A stretch of 64,000 bases of DNA, from positions 1,031,796 through 1,095,795 of the forward strand of contig SCFE01000116.1 of assembly GCA_004352715.1 (NCBI GenBank). The letters are read 5' to 3'. Shown here one piece after another: positions 1 to 14,026 of this stretch. The position numbers were made by a program, and so were the translations under genes. Within the stretch, counting starts at the first letter, position 1. Each line of letters starts with the position of its first letter. The notes below the pieces were generated by a model that did not search any database, was not told where the DNA came from, and worked only from the letters and a program-made list of their open reading frames with translations. The DNA is from Hofstenia miamia (lineage: Eukaryota > Xenacoelomorpha > Acoela).

Positions 1-3000
1 TATATATATATATATATTAGGGTGACCCTTATTTATAAAATTCCGCCTCTGAACCATTCCATTTCCCGAAAAAATGACGAGTGTATAAATCTTGAACTAT
101 TTGAAATAGGTTTAGAGGTGGCGTGAGCTCATTAAGCTTTTCCAGTATTACCGAAATATACTATTTTTATTAAAACAGTTAATTGTGACGTAACAAAAGT
201 ACCATTCGGCATCTCATTAATACTTAGCATACAAATGACAATGAATTGCAATTAAAGACAAACATATCGATGCCTACATTTAGAATAACTCTGCATTCTC
301 TTAGAATTCAAAAATGTTGCATCCATATTTTCATTTTTATAAAATATTTTTGAAAATGTGCATTAATTTAATTGATCTAATTTATTCTTAAATGTTTTTA
401 TGTAGGTGCATTTATATATTTGTCACATCTTTAGTTGAACAGAATATTCAAAATGATGAATGTCCACTCAAATTTCTTCCTAATTACGTCATCAGAAAGC
501 ATTGAAGGGACAAAAACTCCCATGATAGGCAAGCACTTTCTCTCTACATATCAAAGAAAAAATTCAAATAGTACCAATTTCTGTAATTCAGCATATAGAA
601 AGCCTTTGGTCAATTACTGGAATTCCGACTAATCTTAACGAGGACGTCATCGGAAAGACTGAAAATCTATTCTTGTAATTGACTTAAATGATTTTTTGTG
701 GGGTGATTCACCTCATGCCAAGAAAATTAAAACACTTAGCTCTACCTCATGCACCAAGCATGATGGATGCTGAAATCCAAATACAGATACTAAGTTTGGC
801 TATTTTAATCTCAGTTCAACCTTGAAATCGCGGAGGTGAACGGATTACGAGATATCGACAACTGTTTTAGCAAAGGTTGATATTAGGGTTTAATTCTTGG
901 TGCTACTTGCTCTACAGGCAGCTAGGCACGACTTGAAACTACTTCAGTTGCTTTATTCCTATTCCCAACATCAAATCAAGTAGCAAAATTGTTTAAGAAT
1001 TTAGACAATTTGTTTTATTTTTCAGAGGAACTAATTTTTCTGAGTTTGCTTCATTCCGAATTAAATTTGGCTGCACTAAGGTCAAAATTCTGAAAATTTC
1101 AAAGAATATTGAAATTAGCTCAAGCTGATGGGACCAACAATAAGGCATAGTGTATTTTGTTTTCGTAACCAAAAGCAGTAGAAGCTTATTTGGGAGATGA
1201 ATGCATATATAGGTTTCTTGAATCCTATCCAGAAAATTGAATTGAAAGTGAACATTTCAAAACCGCTTAAACAGTTATAGTCTCACTAGCAGCTTCTAAC
1301 GAATTGTGTGTTTGATACAGCAAACATAGCAATTGTATTACTCAATAATGAAGAATAACTCGCAGTATGCTTTTAGAATTGTCAAAAAGGTAGACAATAA
1401 AAAACAGTTTTTCTGTTTTTGTAGCTATTGTATTGATTAGCCTTATTAGGCCAACTTTCACAGCAGTTGAAAGCAGTCACCCAGGCAGTGACTCGCAGAT
1501 GAACCATTTTACTGATCTGGCCCTCGGCGGCTAACCATCCTAAAGCCAGTATTTGCTCTTCTAACTTTCGTTTTCTATTGCAAAAACGACCGTTTTTTCA
1601 AATACATTTTATATACATGTAAGTCTCTTTCCAATGGTTAAGAAATTCTTCTAATATTGAAATTTAGAAAGCCAAACTATTTAATTAAAAGCCCTCTATA
1701 TTATCATCCTTATTGATCAATAACGAGTAAATGAAATTACACAATATAAGCATTTTCAGCCTCAGGATTGTCCCCCTTTTGGATCAATTTCAGACAAATT
1801 GTTCTCATAAAATTGTTTTCATAAAAAATGGAATTTCAGAAAGAGCGAAGAAAATTTGCTCTTACCAAAAAGATAATTGTTTTTCATCTGAATATGATTT
1901 TGATTTTTTGAATAGTTGCAGAATAAAGAGCATATAGAAACCTTAAAACAGCAAGCAAAAATTTCCAACAATAATGCTTTGAAAAAACTAAAAAATGGGA
2001 AAGAATAGTATATTTTCAAATATATTGAATTATTTAACTTTTGAAGTTATATACAAAAACAAAAAATTATCTAAAATAAAATACTTCTATAAATCTGGCG
2101 TAGCCAGAAAATTCTGGTGGTGGGTGTTTTGAAAAATGCAATTGGAAATATCACGATATTAAATTCTAATATAAACTCGAGGCGCACTTTGAAGCAACAC
2201 CTATACCAAAATTTAATTAATGTAGAAAGCTCTGCAAGTGAATGAGGATGATAGAAGTGAAATTGTAAGGTGTTCAGCATCAAATTACCAGAAAAAAAAT
2301 GTGAGATTTATCAATACAAATATATAGAAACTAAAATATTTTCCAGTAATAGAAAAAAATCATCCGTGCCAACTCTTGTAATGAATATTTACAAACTGAT
2401 AGACATTAAACTACACTAAAGCTTATGATAATATGAAGTGATTTTTTACAAGATAGATACCTTGAAAAACCTATCATATTTGTGAACTTTTTGCATTGAC
2501 AACAAATATAGCTAATGAAAGTATCTGTCGAAGAAACAATTCAGCTTATGACAAAACTAGAGAGAAACAGGCTTGTTTTTTTTATTATGAACTATTCTTG
2601 CATTCTGCAACCAATGCTAAGTGAACACATTTTTGTGCACACTAAAAAACTTCAAATTGCCAAAATTTAATTGAAAATTTTTCCTATCAATTAACATACA
2701 GAGACATATTTGAGAATCAGCTAGTTTGAGACAGAGAAAATCAGAATTTTGATCAGTATGAAAAAGTCACAAGGGTAGGTATCAATAACGCAGGTGCAAT
2801 GCACACAATTTGGCTGAATAATTTTTTAAATGAAAATTTCTAAGCCTAATCGACACAATGTGAAAATTTGATGCAGGTTTTATAGAATGGCTCACCAAAT
2901 ATTACTGAAATTAAATGTCTGTGCTTTTCAACTAAAATACTTTTCTCTTAAATTTTTAATTTTATTAAGTTTCGCAAAATTAAATCATGATCGATTTTGA

Positions 3001-4064
3001 AAAGTGATGTACACTGTACGTACACAATAATCCGTCAATATGTAAATTGTGATATTTCATTAAACATGAGTTTAACTGTTGACATCTCAATGGTTACACA
3101 CGTTGCGTTCACATTTCCAAGAATTTTAGAAGTACTTGGATATGAACACAAACATAAGTAAACATGTGCTGCAAAATTGTAGTAAAATTTTATTGTCAAC
3201 ACTTCATTCTTGGGTCTAAAGCACGAGATAATTTTTTCAATAAAACATCTGCTTTTTTTCTAACTAACCCAAGGTATTCTACGTTTTGTAGATGCAACCG
3301 CAAACTACAATGAAGCGGAGCACAGAAGTCAGGGATCGCATTGTTCAGCAACCAGCAAATTTAATGGGGGAGGGTGGGCGGTTTTAGAACGCAATGAAAC
3401 TGAAAAGAATCTTTATCTTGTAATGTTTTCAGATTATTAGATATTTTTATTTTGAAATTTTTAAAACGTAGATACATTTGTGTAAAACAACAAATTTACA
3501 GATTTCAAAATTATCAATAAAAAATTGCATTTCACTTCTTACAATCAATAAAACAATGTTAATAACAAAATGATTCTAATAGGTTTGTAAATAGAATATA
3601 CTTGATGCCTTTGCGACATAGCTGGATGTCTCTCGGGCCTTGGTAGTGCCTACACCGAGGTATTGATAAAATGATTCAAAAAATTAATATATAATTTGTT
3701 ATTAAGCATGCAGATTAACGAAAATGTAGTGAATGCAATATAATTTATAAACAATTTATTGAAAAATAAAAAATTGGGGAACCTGATTTGAGCTGGAGCT
3801 GGTGTGCATACCCCCAACCCTCTTCTTGGCTACAGTTCTGTTAATACTATAAAAGTTATTGTCAAATAGATGTCTTATGATCAAGCGTTCCCTCAATAAA
3901 TCACTGACCTCAAAAAAGTTCCTTTAAGGATTATAAATATGAACTCTTCTCAACTAATTGTTGCTTCTCTAAAATTAGAAATTGAGGTGTTAATCTCTCC
4001 ATGTAAATTTTACATTCATTTCCCCGCTAAAGTTTTTGGATCTGCCTCTGACTATGAGTATATA
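1..4064. other. Non-coding, AT-rich
   Basis: Begins in a TA microsatellite. No gene is supported. GC-richer scraps at about 1440-1555, 2096-2130, 3300-3390 and 3780-3835 look like old repeats; the last two carry GTAGCCA plus G-runs as in some hAT ends, but I could not find matching target duplications. Confidence 0.5.
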
Positions 4065-4489
4065 CAGGGTGGCCCATAAGTTTGTATACAGTTAATACAA
4101 ACATTTAAATAACAAGAAATAGTGAATTAAACACAGCATAAACAACAAAAAAAAACATAAAAAACAAACAGTATGTATTCAAAGATTAAGACAAATGTTC
4201 AAATTGCTTTCCTTCATTGGTAACGCATTTCATCAGTCCACAGAATATGATCGAGTATTTCTACGTTTGTATTAATTTCATTTAAGAAAATTTCACAAAA
4301 TTGTAATCTGCGGTCAGGATCGTCCTCTAATAATCCATGGACTAACCGAGGTCTGTAAGGTTTCAATCCCAGAGTTGACATAATTCGCTGTAGTGAAGTT
4401 TTTTTTTGTTGTTTATGCTGTGTTTAATTCACTATTTCTTGTGATTTAAATGTTTGTATTAACTGTATACAAACTTATGGGCCACCCTG
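4065..4489 (-). mobile_element. Deleted IS630/Tc1-mariner element with about 92-bp terminal inverted repeats
   Basis: Starts CAGGGTGGCCCATAAGTTTG and ends with its reverse complement, flanked by TA. The inverted repeats extend about 92 bp with essentially one mismatch. The 240-bp interior reads, on the minus strand, a transposase piece: LGLKPYRPRLVHGLL, then DRRLQFCEIFLNEI and ILWTDEM, the region up to the first catalytic Asp of the DDE domain. The rest of the transposase is gone, so this is a non-autonomous derivative. Confidence 0.85.
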
Positions 4490-7400
4490 TATATTAAAAA
4501 ATTTAAATTAACATATGATTTGTGTGCTAATCTAATTAAATTTTAGAAACAATACGTTCGATTATTTGCAAAACGATGCTTTCGCTAATCTTTGAAATTC
4601 TTTCTAATCCACGTCTTGAAATGTTTTGATAGCGATCAACTCATTAAAAACAATGCCAATACGACAAAGCTTTCGTTATTAATTATATTCAATTACATCA
4701 ATAATTATTATTTAACAAATTTTATAAAGTTTTAGAAAAAGGTAATATTTACAGCAACAATATCAAGTGAGGCTAATTCATAATTTTTGAAACAAGATTG
4801 AGTTACTACACTTAAGAAAGAAGGCTGGATTCAAATAAATGACTGACAAAAAGTTTCACGGAATGAGGCTATTTACATTAAAATCGAATCAGAATGAAAA
4901 AAGAAGCACTAAATAATTAGTACCAAGGTACCAAAATTAAAACAAAGAAATTCTGTGGAATTATATATGATTAATCCATTGAAAACGTTGCTCTAAGTTT
5001 TCAATGTTTAAAGTCAGAAAAATACAAAATGTATTTTTTGGAAATCCAAATAAACCTTAAATGAAAAGCGTATTTTAAGTAGAGTAATTGTTTATCCACT
5101 AACACAAAGTGTAAATATAACTTAGGAAAAACGATAAAACGGTTGATTATAACCATACTCTTGTACTTTAATTTGAAAAAAGCGCAACTAAAGCACAAAT
5201 GAAGTTGCAAATTACTAGGATTGGTAACAGAATAATGATTTGAAGACACGAGAAGATACAGTGAACGCATTTACAAGCATAAACAACACTGTTGTTTCCT
5301 ATGAACGGATGTTATTTACAATGTCTGTATACATTTCCCCAGCTTGACAGTTTAATTCTAAAAATAGTTTCAATGTCTTGTAGCAAAAATCCAGTAGAAT
5401 TTATAAGAAACTTAGAGTATCATCAACCAATGTATTATATTTAATTATTATGCATAAATGTGATTTAAGTAATTAGATTTACTATTTAGTATTTTAGTTT
5501 TCAAATGTACAAAACTAGTGCGCTTGGACGAAAATATGACCAAGAAAAAATTATTAAATAAATGATGTTTGAATAGTCATGTTTAAAAGATTGTATAGAT
5601 GGATTGTGCAGTTAATTAAAATTAAACATTTTTACAAATAAATTTATGCAAACAACCAAAGTTTATATTACAACCTCTGCAAAAAGTAAATTTCACAGAT
5701 AAATAAATTTTTTTAAACTAAAGTTAAACGCATTATCAATATAAATTTTTAACAATTATCATTTATTGGAGATGATTTGACAAAAAAAGTTTCAAAAAAC
5801 AAAATATGTAAAAATGCATAGTCAAGTAAATTGCCAATATAATTAAAAGTACATATACGTTCTGTTGTTTTAGATAATCACATTTAGACTTTCTACGCGT
5901 ACTTGAACTATCGATTGCACTTCAAAAACGGAATCTATCAGCAGATTTTTATACCTTTGCAAAACTATATCAATATTTTGTTGAAACAACATTCATATCA
6001 CAAAAATTTCATTGAGATTACTTGACAAAAATACTATTTTATAGTTACGTTTTGTCTAATGATTTTTTTGAATTAAAAAATAAGTAAAAAAAATTGGACT
6101 TATTTTGAGAAACTACTAAAGTACTCAAACAATATGAATTACTATATTGTACTATTTACATTGTGCTATTGGTACTCAACTACTACTGGGCCCACTTGAA
6201 ATTTGCTCAACCTCCACAATCTCTTGTCTTAGCCAACAACACATACTTGTTTAATCTGGTTTCCTCCTTGCAATATTACTGTTACTTAATGCTGCTATGT
6301 CTCATTTTTTCCCCTTTATCACTAATAACTCTGGCATGTTTCGACAACCTAAACCTTATTTGTCGGTATGTTGAAAACCTCTTAACTCTAACTCCCTGTG
6401 ACACATATGCTCATATCATTTATCTACTGTTACATTTATCAGCTCTTCTGTTCCCATGATTCTTTAATAAGTGTGTGTTCGTATGCAGCCACATTAGTTT
6501 TTTTGTTAGTCCCTTCAATCCCGCCTTCCTTAGCTAATTGTTGCTTTCTTTGTCAGTATATTATTTCTCCATTGCTCTGCAGAATTCTTTTTGCGAATAA
6601 ATTGATTGGTTGTTTCTTTCACACTCTGCTCTAAGCTTTCTCAGCTTTTTACCGAACCTCCAGTAAAGACCTACTGTGTAGCTTACCTACATATTCCTTA
6701 AGACCCAATAACTTTGTTTTTGCAGCTTCAAAACTTAGTCTTTTTTTCACTAATTGCCACGTTGACAAGAATTTAGATTAAATGTACTATTTGCTCTTTC
6801 TCTTACTGTCTAGCAATTTCAGTTGGTTTTATTAAACGAAATTCTTCCTGCAGACAATTTAAAATAGACATAGCCCACTTAATAAAGATCTATCTACTTT
6901 TCTATCAAAGCTGAATTCGGAAGTGTTTTCCTTACGATTCTCTTGCATTCTCGCATCATTTTACCTTCATCTCATGATCTGCAGCTCTTTATGACTACTA
7001 AGTACTTGAATCGCTACTGCCAAGTTCACTTAATTGTGGGAAATTTGTAACACTTTCTGGCCATTTGAGGTCTGCCTGACATATTATCAATGCTTAGCTT
7101 TGGAGTCACCTAAACGAAAGCTTAAGAGATCTAAGTGACTTTGGGTGGTTTCATTTTGGACTGTCATTAATCTAAGAAGTTACCAACCAAAGTCCTAGAG
7201 TGCTTATTCTTAAAAGGGTAAATTCATCCAATTGAAGAACCATGGTCACAGTTGCTGAACCTATTATTACAATCTTTGGAAACGGAAACACTTCTTTCTA
7301 TTTTTTAAATTCAGAAAATCAATAGGAAACATTTCCAAACAGTTTTTATGTGATTTCAAGATGTTATACACGTTACACTAAAAGATCACTGGCTAATTAA

Positions 7401-9155
7401 TGTTCTTATGCTTTTAATGTAAATCGGATATATAAATTAGGAGATGAAAATAGAATTAGAGGAGACAATAGATACACTTCAAGTTATTGCTTAGTCAACT
7501 TGGCAACAAACAATATACGTGTACAAAAACTCAGTTTTTAAGAATTAATTTTCATGCAATAAAACTGGATTCAAATTTAACTCACACATCAAGTATACAT
7601 AATGAGTTTGGAAACAAATACATTACTGATTAGTGTCATTTGAGATAATAAATCAAGCTGTTTTCCACATTTCTAGATCACCATTAACCCTTGATGACAT
7701 AATCACTGATAAGTGAATTTGTAATTTACAATCTGCGTGATTTGGTTCACAAATCAACTAGAAATCAATGCCTAAAAAAATTTACCATTAAATAAACATC
7801 GAGATTGTTTTCATATGAAAATGAAATACATATAAACTATAAAAAATAATTTGTTGAATTTTGTAGAGGCCATTACATTGTAAAAGACATTAATGTAAAT
7901 TAAATTATCTAGCTAATAAAATTGACAAGCACTAAGCTGTAATGTCAACATTGGAAATATTGATAGAGCATCAAATATCGAGAAATCTATAAATTCAATT
8001 GGTATTTATTAGAAGCAATTTGTAGCAGAATTTAATTGACAAAGTGAAATATTTGCTATTTTGATTTGAGTACTGATAACATGGATGGTATTTATTATCA
8101 CTTCAGGTATATTTCTTATCATATGCAGTCCAGACGCATAGGATCCGAATTTGCAATCCATGGAACAAGAATGAAAATACGATTTATTAGTTTTACAGCG
8201 CTTTGTTTAAAAGTCAGTCTGTGTTATGGAGAAATGTATTTAAATCAATATCAAGCAGTAGAAACTACACTGAAGTGCCAATTGTAATAAGCATGTCGAA
8301 TAATAAACATTCCATGTAAAACTAAACCAGATCTCATTCTAGTTCCTAAGATTATACACACTGAAAATATTAGTGATTTTCAAGACAGTTGTAGAATTAT
8401 TTTAGCAAAATCAATTTCATGATAAACAAATTAAGGAGAAATCAATAAAATAGTGAAATAAGTATGCGTATTGAAACAAAACGCTGAACTACATTGGAGG
8501 ATTTCTGTGGCCTATCATAACTCGAAAAATAGGAATGGACAGAAACAGTTTTTCAGATTAATAAAACCATTTATTGTTAAATGCTGAAATAAAAATGTAA
8601 AATTGAGCAAATTTATTACATATTACTTAGAACAGAACTTTGACAACTTTTCAAGATCATATTATGAATAATTACTAATCAATAAATCGTAGATAGCGGT
8701 TTTACACATTCAAGAAACATGTAATTGTACATTTTATTAATATATTACACATTTTCTGGCACTCGTTGTCTGAAGGGATTATTACCTCTCTCCAAACCCC
8801 AACTGTATGCAAAGAACAGTGAAATATTGGATTTTGAAAGGGAAATGATAGTACTAAGCATCATACTTTTTTCAAAATATTGTTATGCCGGTTGCTACGA
8901 TAACACAAAAGCCAAGTAAATAACAGATTTTTGGGTCAAATATTTATTATGGCATTAGTTGTAAAACTACAAATAGCTTTAAATGATAGTGTTTGGTAAA
9001 TTTGACAAGGCTAAAATTTGAGCAAATTATCAAGGATGTAAAAAATTTGCATAATTTACATATATTAATTTAAAATTACGCTAATTACCCATAAACAAAT
9101 ATTTCAAGAAACAACATTTTTAAGCAAGTGTACAATAACGTCATTCCTATAAAAT
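4490..9155. other. Non-coding, AT-rich
   Basis: No gene supported. 6150-7090 is compositionally distinct: richer in C and T on the plus strand than its surroundings, and broken open frames on the minus strand suggest an old retroelement, but I could not identify a domain. Confidence 0.4.
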
Positions 9156-9859
9156 AGGGTGTGCCATAAGCTGTTATGCTATAAAAATTCTTATTTATTA
9201 CAAAACTACACGTAAAACAAAAGTAAAATAGCACAGCGTCGTTAGTATTTCGCCCAAAAAAATTCGAAACAAATGGGAGTGAATGTACTAAACTCTGCAA
9301 CAATTGATGTTCAGGGTTTTCAAAAATCAGAAACAGTTAGATCAGCAGACATTGGTGGCTTCTCCGCCGTACTATTCAACGATCATCTGAACTTTCAACT
9401 AGTTAATTTATTGTAATGTTTGCATAGAGTGGAGAGGGTTCGTCTTGATGAAAGATGCAGAAATAGCTAGTCTATGAAAAGCAGCATGAAAAACCTTTTG
9501 AAGTCTCAATGTAATGCTCAGCAACACGAGCACCTTAAAGTAAGAACCCGTAGTACCAGAACTAAATATTACAGCTAAGAAACATTTGGTAACAGTTAAT
9601 GGGGATTTTCGTGAGCATAGTGGATGTTATTGTGTCTGCTGATGATTCCACCGCATGAAAAGTTGTTTCATCAGACCAAATAACTATTAAGGAGACTACA
9701 GTTTTTTTATAAACTTTATTATTTATAGTTCAATAAGAATGAAATTTGCACCACACACGAAAATTAAAAAACTATTTTATTCGTGAAAATTATCCAATTT
9801 TTTTGTCAATAATATTTTTAGTAAGCAATCCAACATATAACAACTTATGGCAAACCCTA
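9156..9859 (-). mobile_element. Decayed IS630/Tc1-mariner element
   Basis: Imperfect inverted ends AGGGTGTGCCATAAGCTGTT and, reversed, AGGGTTTGCCATAAGTTGTT flanked by TA. The minus strand keeps transposase fragments in several frames: IWSDETTFHA (first catalytic Asp), RHNNIHYAHENPH and PPMSADLTVSDF (region of the last catalytic Asp). Frameshifts and stops show it is dead. Confidence 0.7.
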
Positions 9860-12534
9860 TATATGCAGATGTGAAAAAATACTCACTCTCAATAAAGGCA
9901 ATCAATGAAAAAAAATATTGAGATTTAGGACAATGAAAATACAGAAAACAGTAGAAATAGATATTTTGCAAGTGCTGTAAAATTTAATGCCTCTTCAAAA
10001 TTCTGGTTAATTAAAACATCGAATCCTAGACTGGGAATTATACAATGCGGCTTAAAACGTTTCAATGATTTCTTTATTAAATAACATTTCAGCAAAAATA
10101 CCAATTCCATTAAGCTCTAAACGTTTTTAAAAAATTACAAACAAAACCAAATAATAAAATATAATCAAAACAAAAAAATAGAAAAATGCAAAATAGTACT
10201 CAGAAAGCCCTTCAAATTTCACTGTTCAGAAATAATCTGGTAGAATGAATACACATTCAAGGATATTTACTTCTAGTTTAATTTTACATTATCTTATACT
10301 ACATTATAGAGAAGTGATTATAATCCTTCCCACTGCAAATAAAATCAGAAAAACAGTAAAAAACCACTTTGTCAAATATTTTGTGCAATGAAATATGCAT
10401 GAAGATATCAAATGCAGCTGTACGATATTTTAGGCAATGATTTACAATATAATGAAATAATAAACTGATGCATTTTGAATAAAAACATTGGAAAATGGAT
10501 GGCGCTGAAAATAATGAAACGGGACATTGGTTTGTATGAAAAAGTAGATGCATTAAAATTACATTAGAATTAGTTTGGAGTAGAAAGGGACATAAAAATC
10601 TTTGAATATTAAAACAAAAAATAATTGAAAGCTGTTACAATAGCAAAGTAAATAGTGGGAGTATTTACTTTGTACATTGATAGTTAGAAAATCCTTTTAA
10701 AATGTAACTGTTTAACTAGAAAAATGTTTCTTGAAAAATTGTTTTAAAAAATATTAGATAAAAAAAACTAAACACTGAATAATAGCTCAGCCACATTTCT
10801 TATGCGATACTAGAACATGCATGCATAACAATGTATTGCTAAAAAAATCATCAAGTATATACATGCAGTTTTTCATAATGGAGCGCCGCTAGTGATGCAT
10901 TCCGATTCTATGCAGATTTTTTATGAAACTTGTTAAGGAGATTTCCAAAGAAAACGGCAGTCTTATAAAATTAGCCTCCAGAAAGTGAAAAAGCAACTTA
11001 AACATGTGATACCTAAAATCTCCCATTATGCTAGGCAACGCCGAGGAGAACCAACTAGTTCATTCTGAATCCCTATAACATAATTTTTTCTTTATAAAAT
11101 ATGTCGTAATGTGTGCGTTGAAATACCAATAATTCTGAAAAGCAAATTATTAACGTGTGTGGAATGAAAAAAATCATGGAAACAGTAGTAAACAGTTCAG
11201 TGCAAATATTGAAAGCACATTATCAGCATGTAATTTTCATGGTCGTTAATAATTATGCAATTACTGAAATTAATGGGAAATTGATTATCAGAGGAACACA
11301 ATAAAAATAGTTAAGTAAATTCATTGAGTACTGAATAGCATTGGACGACAAGATGTTAAAAACCTAATATTCGAAAATACTTTGTCTAAATTACAATAAG
11401 CAGAACAAAATAAAAATTATTTCAAAAACTTCGATTGTAAATACTAGAAATGGTTTAAGGGCTGAATGAATTGACTGATAAAGATAATTTAAAAAATCTG
11501 TGATGAAATTTATGAAGGAATCAGAGATAAATGATCTGAACCATTTAACTAAAACAAGTAGAAAGCGAAGTGGAATTTATCAAATTTCCGAGGCGCATCG
11601 TGATGAATAAATAAGCACAAAACAATCACAATTTGAATTCCCTTTTGGATATGAAGTAACAAAAACAATGGACATATATAAAAGAAAATTACAAAGACCT
11701 AATAGTTGCTGCATGCAGCATTACCATTTCTACAAGTTGTCATGCATTACTCTAAATCTCCGTAAGCTAATACATTTGGAAGTAATGATTCAGATAAATG
11801 TATAAGCTACGCGAAAAAAATCGTAACGCATGTTCCATCAAAACATTTTTAAAATCACGTATTAGCATACCAATTATTATACTAAATAAAATAATATACT
11901 GTATTCGCTTAGGGGATTATTTGTTAAAAATTCTCTGTATTGCAGAACAATACATTAAAAATAGGAAAATACGCAAAGAATAGAATAAGATTTTTTAGTT
12001 GAATCACTCAACACATCAAGAATGGCATAGTACTGGAAATAAAAATTGAGAAACCATGCTTGAGAAACCATTTTCGCAAGAATTCAAATTGTAAAGTTGA
12101 AATTTAGAACCAAGGTAAATGTTCATATTAAATATTTTATCTGAAATTAAATCATATGCCCCTGCGAAGGGTTCCAAAAACTTTTCTCCATAAATATTCA
12201 TGGTATGCAAAATATATCAAAAAGCGAATATATATGTTGAAATTTTGTTGTATTTTTTATGATTTGTGAAAAAATCTTGTAGGTAAGATATCTTTTAAAA
12301 TTTGGTACTAATTCTGCAAACGTTCCCAAATGGAAACATGTCTATTTTGGTAAACAAACTATAAAATTATAACTTATACATATACATTCATTACATTGAC
12401 TATTACTCATATAAAAAAGTTACAAAATAATTCTTGAAAACAACTAAATGATGTAGTGGCAAGTAAAAGGTTAATGTGAATCACAGCTTACTACTCTAAT
12501 CATATGAAGTAGATATAGACAAAACTTGCAATCG

Positions 12535-12536
<2 letters not shown>
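9860..12536. other. Non-coding, AT-rich
   Basis: Nothing I can support as a gene or element; the open frames here are short and biased toward Phe, Leu, Ile and Lys as expected of AT-rich noise. Confidence 0.5.
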
Positions 12537-12570
<34 letters not shown>

Positions 12571-12680
12571 GGAGAGAAAAAAGAAACGCNNNNNNNNNNN
12601 NNNNNNNNNNNNNNNNNNNNNNNNNNNNNNNNNNNNNNNNNNNNNNNNNNNNNNNATATATATATATATATATATATATA
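12537..12680. repeat. TA microsatellites around a 66-base gap
   Basis: TA tract 12537-12567, then CAGGGAGAGAAAAAAGAAAC, then N from 12590 to 12655, then TA 12656-12680 leading into the element at 12681. Confidence 0.85.
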
Positions 12681-13988
12681 CAGGGTGAGTAAAAAGTAAC
12701 GCCCGATTTTAATAAAATTTATTTTCAGAAAGATGAAAACTGTTCGCCGTTGTGCTCGATACACAGTTCCAGTCGAGTAACAATACTTCGGCACACTTTC
12801 TCGCACATTTCAATACTAATTGTTCTCATCTGGTTGGTAATGACATCTCGAAGTTCAGATAGTGTACGAGGTCTCCTTGAATAAACGAGATCTTTTAACA
12901 ATCCCAAGATGCAAAAATCCAATTGGAGTTAAATCAGGTGATCTAGCTGGGAATTCAATAGGGCCTCGTCGTCCTATCCATCGTCCTGTGAAGTTGTTGT
13001 CTAACCATTCACAAACACGTGTAGCATAGTGCGCTGGGCGCAATCCTGTTGGAAGTAAATTTGTTGATCTTGCACTAAAGGATGGAATTGTTCTTTTAAA
13101 ATGTCCAGGTAGCTACTTCCATTCACAGCATGGTCAAAGAAGAATGGTCCGATAATTCGTCGGGAGGATATGGCTGCCCAAACAGTTACTCCTGGCAGAT
13201 TTACCTCCTGCTCAATCGTCATATGAGGATTGTCTGTCGCCCAATACACACAATTGGGCTTGTTGATATGGCCATTTAGTTTGAAAGTGGCATCATCGGA
13301 CCACCATATCCGGTCGAGAAGAGATTCGTCCTGTCGTAAAAGAGTGAGGAAACCTTCAGCATACTGAAGGCGTCTGTCTCCATCTCCGTCATAGAGGGCA
13401 TGAACCAATCGGGGCTTGTATGGTCGGAATCCGTTCTTTCTTAGTAAGTTCAAGACACTTTTTTGGCATATTCCTAACTCTAGAGAGAGTCTCCTAGTGG
13501 ACTTCTGAGGGCTGCGTTGAAGACTTGCAAGCAGTTGATCGTGTTTTTCGTCTGAGGTGGCAGAGATGGGCCTTCCTGAACGATGCGCGTCTGCCACAGA
13601 ACAAGTAAGTTCAAATTTATTGACGATGGATCTGATGTTGCGACCTTGCATAGGAGGAATGCTAAATTCTTGACTGAGTCGTCTGCTTGCTTCGGCAGCA
13701 TTTTCATTAGACAATAGAAAAATTTCACAGCAGCTACTCGTTGCTCTCTAGTAAGTCGCACAGCCATTATAGCAAGGCAAGGAAAAGTGACACCACATTT
13801 CGTTCTTATAGCTGAAGAGAAAGTCTTACCGAACGCTGTTCACATTGAAGAATCGATTGGAAGACACACACGCGTGCTTGCATCTAGAGAGCCTAAAACT
13901 TGCACGCGCAGGGCCGACTTCCAATTCAACATTGTCACTGACTCTCAAGTCAGATTACTGTGCAAAGATCGGGCATTACTTTTTACTC

Positions 13989-13993
<5 letters not shown>
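12681..13993 (-). mobile_element. IS630/Tc1-mariner element, near full length
   Basis: Inverted ends CAGGGTGAGTAAAAAGTAAC (left) and the complement of GGGTGAGTAAAAAGTAATGC (right, last CA lost), both set in TA microsatellites, consistent with TA targeting. About 1.3 kb, the usual size. It carries one transposase gene on the minus strand, broken by frameshifts. Confidence 0.9.
12725..13767 (-). pseudogene. Transposase (N-terminal HTH plus DDE), frameshifted
   Basis: Starts MAVRLTREQRVAAVKFFY and continues in another frame AAEASRRLSQEFSIPPMQGR, a helix-turn-helix N-terminus found with this transposase type. The DDE core follows: RIWWSDDATFKLNGHINKPN (first Asp), VNLPGVTVWAAISS, IYFQQD (second Asp), then after a one-base loss HYATRVCEWLDNNFTGRW and FPARSPDLTP (third acidic residue, about 36 residues after the second), and after another shift YSRRPRTLSELRDVI. 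At least three frame breaks (near 13710, 13025 and 12910) make it inactive; otherwise it is well preserved, so decay is recent. Confidence 0.9.

Positions 13994-14020
<27 letters not shown>
13993..14020. repeat. TA microsatellite
   Basis: Uninterrupted TA tract at the right edge of the element; a further GGGTAGTCAATTTTGCAATT at 14021 could be the end of another element. Confidence 0.9.

Positions 14021-14026
<6 letters not shown>

Noticed and set aside
1440-1555. GC-rich patch considered as a tRNA-derived SINE on the minus strand
   Set aside because: A-box and B-box matches are poor and no A-tail or flanking duplication is seen.
2092-3838. Possible hAT element from GGCGTAGCCAG to the complement of CTGTAGCCAAG
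   Set aside because: No 8-bp duplication could be found at the proposed ends.
12471-12806. Open frame spanning the 66-base gap with Ile-Tyr repeats
   Set aside because: It is TA microsatellite plus N read as protein.
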